From: Diphasiastrum complanatum
Taxonomy: Eukaryota > Streptophyta > Lycopodiopsida > Lycopodiales > Lycopodiaceae
Length of the DNA: 64,000 nucleotides
NCBI GenBank assembly: GCA_029204225.1
Contig: CM055093.1
Span: 47,378,354-47,442,353 of the forward strand
Reading direction: 5' to 3'
Positions 37,183 through 48,573 of this stretch are shown here, one piece after another. The position numbers and the translations under genes are program-made. The notes under the pieces are model-generated. The model was given only the letters and a program-made list of their open reading frames with translations. It was not told the DNA's origin and did not search any database. How positions within the stretch are numbered: the stretch's first letter is position 1; each line of letters begins with the position of its first letter.

Positions 37183-39712
37183 ATGACATCTGTGGGAGGA
37201 TATCACCTTATCAAGACTACTCATCCTTTGGAGCTTGTACACTCGGATGTTCATTTTTCTTCTTCTAAAAATATTGGTGATGCAACATGTTTTGTCACCT
37301 TTATTGATGACTTTACAAGATATACTTGGTTGTATCTACTTTCTTCAAAAGCTATGGTATTTGATCACTTCCTAATCTTCAAAGCTTATGTTGAGAAACA
37401 GTTTTCTTTCAAAGTTAAAGCTTTAAGATGTGATGGAGGAGGTGAATACATCTCCAACAAGTTCTATGAATATTGTGAGAGTGAAGGGATTAAGAGAGAG
37501 TTTTCTTGTGCTTATTCTCCATCTCAAAATGGAGTTGTTGAGAGGACAAATCGATCTTTATGTGAATGTGCTAAAGCAATCCGAGTTGAAGCTTCTTTGC
37601 CTATTGAATATTGGGGAGAAGCAATTAATTGTGCAAACTATTTGTGCAATAGATATCCTCACAATGTACTTGTTGGAAAATCATCATATGAAGTCTTGTT
37701 TAAGAAGAAACCTAAGGTAGATCACCTTAGAGTTTTTGGATGTGCTTGCTTTGTTCATGTACCCTTGGAAACAAGGAAAAGAGATGATCGTAATTCTATC
37801 AAAGGGATCATGGTTGGATATTCATCCAACAAGAAGGCTTACGGAATTTATGTTCCCTCTACCTCAACTACAATTGAGAGTAGGGATGTTATATTCCATG
37901 AGAATAAAAATACATCCTTGAGAAGGCCGAGTTCAAAGATTTTCAAAAAGATTCTCCAATCATCACTCTTGAAGACTATCATGGAGAGATGGGGTCGAGA
38001 ATTGAGGAGGAGTCACCTCGAATCTTTTCACCAAGGAGATCTCAAAGAGAAAGATCCGAGCCTAGGAGGCTTACATATGAAGAAAAAGGCAAGCAAGTGG
38101 AACTCAACTCCACTAATTGTGCTTATTTTATTTCACATGAGAAGCCAAATGATGTATATGATGCACTCAATTTGAAGGAATGGTTTCTTGCCATGAAGGA
38201 GGAATATGATGCTTTGATGGCCAACAAGACATGGGAGCTTGTGGATCTTCCATCCAACAAGCACACCATTGGTTGCAACTGGGTTTTTTGAGTCAAATAT
38301 AATCAAGATGGCACAATCATCAAGTACAAGGCAAGGCTTTGTGCAAAGGGTTTTGCTCAAGTTTATGGACTTGATTATGAAGAGACTTTTGCTCCAGTTG
38401 CAAAGATGGTATCAATAAAAATCATAATTTCTATTGCATGTTTTTTCAATTGGCAAGTTTTTCAACTAGATGTCTCTAATGCATTTTTAAATGGATATCT
38501 AGAAGAAGAGATTTATATGGATCAACCTATTGGGTTTATCCATGACAAAAACAAAGTTTTATTGCTCTTCAAAAGTCTATATGGACTAAAGCAAGCTCCA
38601 AGTCGTGGTATTCTCAACTTAACACCTTTCTTGAGTCACTAGGATTTAATCTTAGTAACTATGATCCTTCCTTATATGTCAAGTTTTATGATAGAGATAT
38701 TGTCATACTTCTCATTTATGTTGATGATATCATTCTAACAGGAAGTTGTATCAAGTTAGTTGAGGAGACCAAGGTGGCACTTGGAAAAGAGTTCAAGATG
38801 CAAGATCTTGGAAAAATTCACTACATATTAGAATTAGAGATTGACTTTCTTAAAAATAGAGCTTTTGTATGTCAAACCAAGTATGCTCTTTCAATGTTAA
38901 AAAAGTTCAATATGCTAGATTGTAAGAGTATAGAAACTCCTATGGAGCAAATTGTAAAAGACCCTAACAAAGGTGATGAAAGATCTTTCGTGGACATCAC
39001 TCTTTTTAGGAGTCTTATAGGCTCCTTAATTTGGCTCACAATAACTAGGTCTAACATAAGTTTTAGTGTTCATAAGTTGAGCCAATCTATGCAAAATCCT
39101 ACTATTCAGCATTGGAAAATGGCCAAGAGAGTGCTTAGATACATATCTTCAACTTTTGATTATGGTTTGTTATATAAAAGTGAAGATCTTTCTATAGTTG
39201 GCTATTCTGACTCGGATTTTGCAAGTGATAGAGCAGATCAAAAATCTACAAGTGCTTATGTCATATATCTTGGAGGAAACTTGATATCTTGGCTTTCCAA
39301 AAAGCAAGATATTGTATCACTCTCATCCTGTGAAGCTGAGTATAAGGCACTCACCCACTACTACAATAAAGGAAGTGCTTTGGATCAAAAGGTTGCTAGT
39401 GGAGCTAAAGATAATCATGGAAGATGATCTACCTATGATCATGTGTGACAACATTTCAGCACAAGCCCTTGCCAACAATCCGATATTTCATGCAAGGAGC
39501 AAACACATCGAGGTTGCACATCACTTCGTGAGAGAGAAGCTCATTGGAGAGAAATCTACTTGCAGCACATCGACACATCATCTTGTATTGCAGATTTGCT
39601 CACCAAACCTTTGAACAAGAATTCCTTCATCAAGCATAGAGCCAATCTTGGAGTAATACCAAGATCGGTCCCACGACACCTGCGAGATGTAGTTATTAGG
39701 AACTTTTATTAG
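37183..39712 (+). pseudogene. copia with Gag start fused to integrase; frameshifted pol
   Basis: The frame opens MTSVGGYHLI, matching the first residues of the copia Gag at 5812 (MSSMGGYL), then passes directly into integrase THPLELVHSDVH, FIDDFTRYTW, RCDGGGEY and QNGVVERTNRSL. The rest of Gag, the zinc knuckle, protease and pre-integrase are missing. Pol continues in other frames. There is a shift near 37935 and a TGA at 38289-38291 where an Arg CGA is expected. A one-base loss follows near 38600, after LKQAP. YVDDIILTG and the reverse transcriptase end lie about 38718-38750, RNase H with YSDSDF and SSCEAEYKAL is near 39205-39350, and more shifts occur near 39350 and 39552. The last frame ends at TAG 39710-39712. 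The element is dead. Confidence 0.85.
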
Positions 39713-39907
39713 CCTCACGACGAATCTTTATTAAATGGTACTGCACCTTCTCCATAAAGTCGAGTCGGGCAGTATTAAAATCCAAATTATTTGGCAAAAA
39801 CCAACGGTGGGCTCCTACAATCCATTTTGAGATCGTCCAAGATGTGAAGTGTGATTCCAGGAGCCTGCCATCATTGCTGCACGAAAATATAAACGAGCAA
39901 CCGACAT
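39713..39907 (-). other. probable 3' untranslated part of the gypsy element
   Basis: Lies between the copia end at 39712 and the stop of the downstream gypsy frame at 39908. No motif recognised. Confidence 0.3.
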
Positions 39908-40478
39908 CTAATCTTTGATATTCTCTGAGGCCATTGGCTTATTTGGATCGAATGCCAAAGGAGGAAGACAATCATCCCATCTGGTTGCCACTAATGCCAA
40001 CAGAGTTGAATCTTTTGCAAACATTGTCGATTGTCGCACTGTCGGATCAGGAGAGTGAATATACTGATATCGTCCATTGATATGGTTGATGGATGATTGG
40101 CCAATTGGGCATATGGATTGTGATTTTGTCCATAGCCAATCCCAATCCTTCCATTTATTCCTTCTCGACATTGGCACATAATAGGGATCTACCCGCAATT
40201 GGCAAGGGCTGGCCACATAACTCCTGATTGATTCTGGAGTCTTCTCAAAAAATGGTAACTCTCCATGCCGGCTGCTCTCCCAATGTGGGTATTTTGTCCA
40301 ATTCTTTGTCGGCCTCTATCTCCGAGGTCTTGAACTTAAGGACCCAACCACCACGCGAGGACTCATGAGGATGTTGCGATAAGAAACTCTGGATCTGGTC
40401 CTCAACGCTAATGGGCCTTCTAAATAATGGTGTGGTCCTTGATGAGGATGACCTGCTGGACAAAAAATTGAAAAACAA
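39908..40478 (-). pseudogene. open frame downstream of gypsy integrase, unknown function
   Basis: Two minus-strand frames (40478-40245 and 40216-39908) join if one base is removed from a T run near 40250. They would then give about 180 residues. The first part is Ser/Arg-rich, then ISVEDQIQSFLSQHP, GWVLKFKTSEIEADKELDKI and EQPAWRVTIF. The second part has SPCQLRVDPYYVPMSRRNKW, DWDWLWTK and LVATRWDDCLPPLAFDP. It starts about 20 bases after the pol stop. The intervening sequence has a pyrimidine-rich run ending TTTTGTCCAGCAG, which resembles a splice acceptor. Some plant Ty3 lineages (Athila type) carry an extra frame after integrase. I see no membrane segment, so an envelope-like role is not supported. 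Confidence 0.45.
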
Positions 40479-40500
40479 ATAAAATTAAAAATCATTGAGA

Positions 40501-41517
40501 TCAGGCTTGTTGAATTGGCGGAACAGGCTGCCAAAACTTGCGTAATCGGCTGCTATTCACCGGAGTATCAAATCGTTCTCCATCCAAGGGCTCAAGAATT
40601 ACCATGCCATAGTTCAAGATTTCCTTTACTTTATATGGACGTTCACCGATAAACTTCAATTTTCTCTTGATCAGCTTGGTTTTGTATATTAGTGCAAGAT
40701 CTCCTACTTTCAAATCCTTTGTGTGCAATCGACGATCGTGCCATGCCTTTCGGTGGGCTTTCTCTGTTGCTAATGCATGAACTGCCATCAATCGTGTTTC
40801 ACATAATTTGTACAACGCTTCATGACAGAGTTGTAAACACTTATCATCATTTACCCGTTCTGTTGTTATTATGCATAAAGATGGGATTAAAAATTCAATC
40901 GACATGACAACAACTTGACCATAAACCAGTTGAAAGGGTGTTTGATTTGTACTATTTTTGTAAGCGATTCTGAATGCCCATAATGCTGCATACAGTTTAT
41001 GTTCCCAATCAGACCGACTCGCTTCAACTGTCTTTGTCATAATAGTGCAGAGAATCTTATTGGAAGATTCATCTTGGCCATTCCCTCTGGGATAGTAAAG
41101 AGTACTAAATCTGTGTATAAAAAAAAATCTTCCAGTAGACACTTTATTGTTTGATTAACAAAGTGTGTACCCTGGTCACTAACAATCTCGATCGGACATC
41201 CAAATATGATTATAATGTTTTCACAGAGAAACTTGGCCATAGATTTCACATCAATAACTTTGACAGCTTTGGCTTCAACCCACTTGGTCATATAATCAGT
41301 TGCTATGATAATGTATCAGGCCTGAGATCCTTGTGCGGCAGGATGTATAGGACCAATATAATCAAGTCCCCATTTTTCAAACGGTGCTTGCGATAAAACC
41401 GGGTGCAAGGGTTCATAGTTCTGTCTAGTAGGCCGTCGTGCTCTCTGGCAAACATCACGTGTTTGAATAAAATTTTATGTGTCCTTATGAAGCGTAGGCC
41501 ACCAACAACTTGCTAAT
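40501..41517 (-). pseudogene. Ty3/gypsy integrase, C-terminal pol fragment
   Basis: From WWPTLHKDT and the zinc-finger half CQRARRP, through WGLDYIGPIHP, DYMTKWVEA (first catalytic Asp), VSDQGTHFVN (second Asp) and YYPRGNGQDESSNK (catalytic Glu). The C-terminal GERPYKVKEI and LDGERFDTPVNSSRLRKF segment follows, ending at 40501. Stops are TAA at 41475-41477 and TGA at 41316-41318, and a frameshift lies near 41130. In Ty3 elements integrase joins the cDNA to chromosomal DNA. Reverse transcriptase and RNase H should precede it but are replaced by a (TA)n tract. Orientation and order fit this being the 3' half of the element whose gag-protease lies at 48.6-50.7 kb. Confidence 0.85.
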
Positions 41518-41535
41518 TCATGCATTTTTAAACTC

Positions 41536-41773
<238 letters not shown>

Positions 41774-42022
41774 ACGAACCTTTGGAATGAGTCCAAATTA
41801 TGCTTAGATACAAGGGAGAAAAAATAGGAGCTATTTTTGGTAATTTTTGCATTGTTGAGGGATCTCCAAGGTTCCAACCCTAACTTGGTAGGGATGAAAG
41901 ATCCACCAAAATTAGCATTAGGGATAGGTTTAGGGCTACTCATACCTGCCCAAAACCGTGATGGATCATAAGACATACAAATCTGGATCAGAATGTGTTC
42001 TCATCATCCCCTTTGAACAAAA

Positions 42023-42820
42023 TTAGGCATTAATCCTGCTATACGGTGTCTGTTTAAGACCATAAAGCGCTTTCTTCAAGTGACATACTTTATTCTCCTG
42101 TCCTTTCGCTATGAAGCCTTCAAGTTGATCCATGAACACCTCTTCTTCTAACTCACTATTTAGAAAAATAGATTTCACATCCATCTGATGCAAAGGCCAA
42201 CCAAAATGTGAAGCTAAAGCAACAAGTAGACGTAGAGTATTCCACTTACATACTGGTGCAAAGGTCTCCTCATAGTCGATCCCTTTACTTTGTGCATACC
42301 CCTTGATCACCAATCTTGCTTTGTGCTTTGCTATACTTCCATCTGCATGGTACTTAGTCCTGTATACCCATTTACAACCAATGGGTTTCTTGCCAACTGG
42401 TGGTTCACTAAGTCCCATGTGCTATGCTTAGCAATTGACTCCATCTCCTCTCCCATGGCCTTGACCCAAATGTCATCATCCTTCGCTTTACCATAAGTCG
42501 AAGGTTCTTTGCTTTGAATAATGCTAGATAAGAGAGCATAATTTGCTTCATACCTTTTTGGTTGTGTCTTCTCTCTTGTTGATCTTCATAGCTCTCCCTG
42601 GTTAGATGATCCTGGAAAGTCATCCATGTCACGGCTCTCCAACAATCTCTCAAACCACTTAGGGAGCTTCCTTTCAAGTGATCGGCTTCCTGGTGAAAAT
42701 GTATCCCACGGTACATCTTTCTCCTTGTGTTTGTCACTTGCAACTTCAATCCTTCTTGCACCAAAAAGTTTATCTCTGATAATGTCAACCACTCGCAGCA
42801 ATAAACTATTCTAGTTAAAT
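42023..42820 (-). pseudogene. copia linker and reverse-transcriptase fragment
   Basis: On the minus strand the linker FGARRIEVASDK is followed by WVKAMGEEMESI and, after a frame change near 42415, by reverse transcriptase GCKWVYRTKYHADGSIAKHK, DYEETFAPVCKW and LHQMDVKSIFLN. The fragment breaks off after LKKALYGLKQ with a stop at 42023-42025. The YVDD catalytic motif and RNase H are missing. The Lys-rich, HADGS-containing sequence resembles the decayed copia at 20.1 kb more than the 4358 element, so it is a third copia type. Confidence 0.75.
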
Positions 42821-43136
42821 TGCGGCAGCTTGCAAAAACAGTTTTTGATAACGACTGACAACAATAAAAACTTGGTTTTATGTAAGCGAACGAGGATCTA
42901 CGCTTTTCCAAGTGACAATAAAAAATGCCAATGCGGAAGCGGAATGACATCATTCAATATGAGTTGTAGTGGGTCCTGCAACATATTAGGGGTGGGATGA
43001 TGTTGGCTGATTCTGACGAATCTCCAAGATACTCGACCAGAGCAACTCAAGAGCATCTCTCACCTTAGACTGAGGAGGTCTCTGAGAAGACGAGACAAAC
43101 AAAAACTGAGAGCCGAGTATGAAATCTGCTTAGTAA
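42821..43136. other. no recognisable gene
   Basis: Mixed sequence between the copia fragment and the dispersed repeat. Nothing identifiable. Confidence 0.4.
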
Positions 43137-43800
43137 TGACAAGCAAGAACTGTGTAAGCCTCATAGTGAATCGGAAGATGGAATGACCATGTAAGAACTA
43201 GTATTTCTAGGCAAGTAATGATTGCAAGTAGACCCCTCTTAAAGAAAGTAGAGTGAGCCACCTTTTGATGGTGACCTCTAGTGCAGAGCATTATTCCACT
43301 TGTAATTTGTCCAATGTGGAAATGCTACTAGGATGCCACCTAAGGAGCTCTCTTGCTTATTTAAGAGACTCCCTCTTTGAGAAGAGGAGCTTTTTGTGTA
43401 TTGTATCTATTCCATGCTGAAATGAGAAGAGCCTCCACGAGTTTGATGCATCTATTGAGCTCCTTGATCATGCTTATTTTTTGAGTGATGCATTCATGAT
43501 CTTGTCCTTCCCTCCTTTGTGTGTGGTTGTGGATCGTAGAGTGGATTAGATTTTCTGCTTTCCTAGAGTGGATTAAATCTCATTTCTTGTTTGTGGATTA
43601 ATGTAGGAATCGGCATTCAGGTAAACTAAATAAGCTGGGTTTGTGATGTAATTCTTGCATATCCTCTTACAACCATGTTCTTGATGTTCTTGGGTTGTCC
43701 AAGAATCAAGAAATGAGTGTTTCTTGATCCTTGGACTATTAAAATGCTGTCTAGTTTAGTTTATTTCTTTTTTTTCTTTTGTGGAATTCAGATGTAGCTT
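43137..43800 (+). repeat. dispersed repeat, inverted copy of 1730-2382
   Basis: See 1730-2382. In this orientation TTATTTAAGAGACTCCCTCT (from about 43358) could act as a TATA element. Similarity fades after about 43800. Confidence 0.65.
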
Positions 43801-44167
43801 AGTTTAAATGTTAAAGAACTAATTGTATCTCATTTTTGTAGCAGTAGAGTAGGCTTTTCATGGCATTGCAACCATTCATCACGCTGATTTCTTGGTTGAT
43901 TGCTTGACTTGCATGTTTTGGTTGTAAATGCATGTGATTCCAATGCAAGAGTGACCTTCCTGAGTGTCCTTTGACAGGCTAGACATAAACTACAATGTTA
44001 ATCAGTCCTTTCTGCCTGATTTGGGCTTGAAACAATAACGTGAACATCCAAGAAAATGCCCAAGAAGCCTACTAACAAGCAGATCCATTCTTGAAAACAA
44101 CAGAGCAAGAAATAAACAGCCAACAGATCCTCTGGAGCAGGGGATCTGTCACCAACATAGTTGGATG

Positions 44168-44308
44168 TCTCACCATAAACATCGCACGCATTCTCAAAGA
44201 TTTGCAAAAATCTTTGAGGGCCCGAACTACCGTCAACCTTGGGTAGATCTAACTTGGGTGTTCTTTTTTCAAGATGAGCTCCGTGAGTAGCAAAAGCTCC
44301 ATTTAGGT
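44168..44308 (-). pseudogene. short Ty3 gag fragment
   Basis: About 140 bases on the minus strand match 62,995-63,150 of the plus-strand gypsy gag, including the coding for QIFENACDVYGET. Similarity stops abruptly at both ends. Part of it reads in frame, the start is shifted. It shows that this gag family has at least one other, fragmentary copy here. Confidence 0.7.
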
Positions 44309-44596
44309 GTGTTTTGGCCTATGAGGATTCAACACCATGAATATGGGCTCGGGCTCTTGAAGACTCGGCTCTATCAGGTCCTCGGCTCTCGAATGGGTTT
44401 GCAGATGGCTCGTGTATGTGTGACTTATGACATTAGATTTCTTCAAACGTAGGTGACACCATGTCAGATGGATAGTCTTCTGTCGTATGGGATTCAGCAT
44501 GGTGTTCCATTGGGTAAAATCTTGGGTTTTATTTTTGTATGGGTTTTTGGTGTTTTTTTTCATTTTAGAGATTTTTTTTTTTTGGCTAGTAGGTAA

Positions 44597-45429
44597 TGTG
44601 GAAAATGCAAAAATTATGCTTGGTCAAGGCCAAATCTATGTATATAGGATGATTACACATGTGTGGAGCCTGTTCCCACGTGTAAAATATATGTACTTTT
44701 CATGTAGTACAATCATATAGCTTGTACATATAGTTTAAATCAAGTTCTATTGGCTAAAAAGGCCAAAATCATGTTTTTTAGCCATATGCCACATGGCATC
44801 AATCTAGAGATTGCATATAGCCACATCATGAGATTAGGTGTCAAATCCCATGTGTAGAGGCCTACTCACAAGTGTGGAATAAGCTTAGAAAGTCGAATTT
44901 GCACTTCTAGAAGAGTTTTTTCCTAGTTTTCTACATAGAAGAAAAATGGACCAAAAGTGCTCAAAATAGAAGGTTTTGACTAAGTGTCAATTTTGCATGA
45001 TGAGTCATCACTTGACAAAGAACGCTCACACATGTGGGATCAGAGGGATGATCAGTACCACGAGCTCCCACTTTTTGTATATATAGAGCCACATTTGGCC
45101 ATAATCAAAAAGTAACACCAATCTTGGTTTTGGAGGCAATTCTTGTCAATTCATCATTTGTCTTGATTTTTCTTGATAGTTTTGAGTTCCTATCATATTG
45201 TACTTTGATTTCAGGCTAGAGTCCATACTCTGACAGGTTTTCACATGTGTGAAACCATCAAGTACAATTCCCTTTCATTTATGATTGTTCTTGTTAAATT
45301 TTCTCATCTAAATTTGATCTAGATTGATCTAAATCTTGTGTAGATTGATAGATCAACTATATCTAACATCCAATCACTTTGTGGATCATTTTAGGATCCA
45401 TTATTGGTCCAATTTTGTAGATTTCCACA
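44597..45429 (+). repeat. copia 5' LTR (833 bp)
   Basis: The right edge is fixed by the primer site at 45430. The left edge TGTGGAAAATGC was set by alignment with the 4358 LTR: GTGTGGAGCCTGTTCCCACG and TGTACTTTTCAT occur at the same distance from both starts. Overall the two LTRs differ strongly. No 3' LTR exists in the window. Confidence 0.65.
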
Positions 45430-45441
45430 TGGTATCAGAGC
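45430..45441 (+). other. primer-binding site (tRNA-iMet type)
   Basis: TGGTATCAGAGC directly after the LTR terminus CA. Confidence 0.9.
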
Positions 45442-45832
45442 CAAGTACAAGAGGATTTATGAAGATTTGATGGGGTTGATCCAAAACTAAGCCCAAATTA
45501 GCAAGTTTTTGAAAACTAGCTAATTTTGATGTGGCGAGTTGGATAGGATAGGTATACTCAAAATTTATGGACAAAAACCTGTTGTGAGCTGCAGGGGTAC
45601 TTTCCACACATGCTAGAATGTACAGTACCAGTTTTGGAGCCTTATGTTTCAGTTTGATACTAAATCTCCCAAATTAGCAAGTTCATGGAAACTAGTTAAT
45701 TTTGAGGTAGAGAGTTTGAATTGATAGCTAAATTCAATTTTTTTGTACCAAAACTTGTTGTAGGCTGTAGGTGTACCTTCCACACGTGTGGGGCCATATA
45801 GAACCTGTTTTGGTTATCTCATCATAAATCAT
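45442..45832 (+). other. copia leader with 2 x 146-bp tandem duplication
   Basis: Copies 45492-45637 and 45668-45813 have equal length and aligned ends (CCCAAATTAGCAAGTT to GTTTTGG). Each carries a CACAYRTG-type site (CACACATG and CACACGTG). The leader stops at 45832, where a minus-strand copia fragment begins. No gag follows. Confidence 0.8.
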
Positions 45833-46019
45833 GGTCTAGATCCTACAAAGTAGGAATCACTACCAAATAGACACAACCACTCCTCTTGACTCGTGGTAAC
45901 CTACTTTAGGTGTGTATGTACAACTGGCACTTTGGCCATTCAAGTAACCAACAAACAATATTGACAAAATGTACAATATTCTACATGGCTAGATTTGCCA
46001 ATGTAGGCAATTTTTCACA
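45833..46019 (-). repeat. truncated copia 3' LTR
   Basis: 187 bases matching 1490-1674. The start (TGTGAAAAATTGCC on the minus strand) is fixed by the polypurine tract GAGGAGGAG at 46020-46028. The other end is cut at 45833. Confidence 0.8.
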
Positions 46020-48573
46020 CTCCTCCTCAAATCTAGCCTTGGAGATCACAATGCTTTTATCAATAACTCCAATTGAAGATCTAATCTTGACAAATGAATC
46101 TTTAGGTAAAGGTTTAGTAAACAAATCAGCCAAGCAACTTGATGATGGCACGTGTTGGAGCTTGATTTCTTTGGCTTGCACTTTTTCCCTCACGAAATGA
46201 TGAGCAATTTCGATGTGTTTGCTCCTTGCATGGAATGTAGGATTACTTGCAAGTGATTGGGCTGATTGGTTGTTACAATAGATGATAGGGATCTCCTCCT
46301 CCATGACATGAAGCTCCACCAATAGCCTTTTGAGCCACAAGACCTCCTTGCATGTTGATGTCAAGGCCTTGTATTCAGATTATGTGGAAGATAGGGAGAT
46401 GATATCTTGCTTTTTGGAAAGCCATGATACTACTCCATCACATAGAAAGGTGGCAAAGGCACTTGTTGATCTTCTATCCACTTTGTCACCTGCAAAATCC
46501 GAGTCACTATAGGCTCTTAAGCCAAGATTAGTTCCTCTATACAAAATACCAAAATTTTTAGTGAATGAAATGTATCTAAGAACTCTTTTGGCCATCTTCC
46601 AATGTGAAACTAGAGGACTTTGCATGAATTGGCTTAACTTTCCAACACTATAACTAAGATCAGGTCTAGTTATAGCTAAATAGATCAAGGAGCCAATAAG
46701 CCTTCTATATAATGTGATGTCCTCAAAGGATGCTTCATCACAACCAATAGATGCTTTTACATTTTGCTCCATTGGTGTCTCAATGCCTTTACAATTCTTC
46801 ATTCCAAATCTATCTAGGATGGATGTAGCATATTTAGATTGACAAATGAGGCTAAAATCACATCCTCTAATAACCTCTATTCCAAGAATGAAGCTCAATA
46901 GGCCGAGATCTACCATCTTAAACTCTTTTGCTAAAGCAATTTTTACATCTCTAATTCCATCTAGATCATTACCACTCAAGATAATGTCATCTACATACAA
47001 AACAAGAATAATGATCATGCCATCATGAAAACTTATATACAATGATGGATCATAGGCACTCATTACAAAATTGATGGAAATGAGAAAAGAGTTTAGCCTA
47101 GAGTACCATGCTCTAGGTGCTTGCTTGAGCCCATAAAGGCTCTTCTTCAAAAAACACACCTTTCCTTCATGCTTTGCCTTGATCAAGCCCTCGGGTTGCC
47201 TGATGTAGATCTCTTCCTCCAAATAACCATTGAGGAATGCATTTGTGAAGTCAAGTTGGAATAGCTCCCAATTGAAGGTTGTAGCAAGACTAATGATCAA
47301 CCTGATAGTAACAAGCTTAGCCACAGGAGCAAAAGTCTCATCATAGTCAATGCCTTTGGTTTGTAAAAAACCTTTGGCAACAAGCCTATCTTTATGCTTG
47401 CTTATTAATCCATCTTGATTATACTTCAATCTAAACACCCACTTGCAATCAAGAGGTTTCTTCCCTTGAGGAAGATCCACAAGATCCCAAGTATGATTCT
47501 CAATAAGAGCATCATACTCTACTTGCATAGCATCCATCCAACTTTTAGACTTACAAGCATCTTCATAGAATGTTGGCTCATCTAACATTGAAGTAAGAAA
47601 GGTGTAAGATGTGAAAGATGATGATCCTTCCCTTTGATCACCTTGACCATCATAGGTGAGCCTCAATGGCTCGGATCTTGCCCTTGTAGATCTTCTTGGA
47701 GTTCTTGGAGTTCTTGCATCTTGAGGTGGATCCTCAAAATCTTCTTCACTTGGAAGCTCCTCCTCCATCCTAGCATGATCCTTGGCATCAAGATGATTAG
47801 TATCATTATCATCCAAATCACAGGCATGTCCTTCATCAAAAATAACATCCCTACTCACTATCACCTTGCTAGTGATGGGATTGAAGACTCTATAATCTTT
47901 GCTATTCTCACCATATCCCACAAAGATGCCTTTGATGGATGTTGCATCATCCTTCCTTCTCTTATCCAAGGATTGGTGTACATAGCAAGTGGATCCAAAA
48001 ACTTTGAGATCTTCGAGATTGGGCTTCTCTCCAAATAGAGCTTCAAATGGTGTGATTCCTCCAATGGCTTGGTTTGGCAATCTATTGCACAAATAGTTAG
48101 CACAAGTTATTGCTTCACCCCAAAATGGTTTGGATAGAGAAGCATCTAGCCTTAAGGCCTTAGCACACTCACAAAGAGATCTATTTCTTCTCTCACTCAC
48201 TCCATTTTGTTGAGGGGTGTATGGTCATGACAACTCCCTCTTTATGCCATTATAAATACAAAAGTCAATCAACTTATTGGAGACATATTCACCTCCATTA
48301 TCACTCCTTAATACCTTAATCTTGGTACTAAGTTGATTTTCTACCAAAGTCTTGAACTTTACAAAAGAATCAAACACCATTGATTTGCTAGACAAGAGGT
48401 ACATCCAACAAAATCTAGAATAGTCATCAATGATGATTACATAGTACTTGGCACCACCATTATACTCATGTGAAAAACTATGAACATTCGAATGGATGAG
48501 TTCAAGAGGAAAGTTTGATCTTGATGTAGATCTTGAGAAGGGTAGCTTGTGAGCCTTTGAGAGGCTGCATGCT
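45981..48573 (-). pseudogene. copia pol, 5'-truncated, two in-frame stops
   Basis: One minus-strand frame from about 48573 to 45981. It opens in the pre-integrase (LSKAHKLPFSRS), then has integrase PLELIHSNVHSF, YYVIIIDDYSRF, RSDNGGEY and QNGVSERRNRSL. Reverse transcriptase follows with CKWVFRLKYNQDG and YVDDIILSG (near 46990), then RNase H with AYSDSDFAGD and HIEIAHHFVREKVQ. Stops are TGA at 48225-48227, just before YTPQQNG where Cys is expected, and TAA at 46380-46382 in the SSCEAEY motif. The Asp in HSDVH is changed to Asn (HSNVH), removing a catalytic integrase residue. The frame runs 39 bases into the LTR before stopping. Gag and protease are absent, and at 48573 the sequence switches to Ty3. 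Confidence 0.9.
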
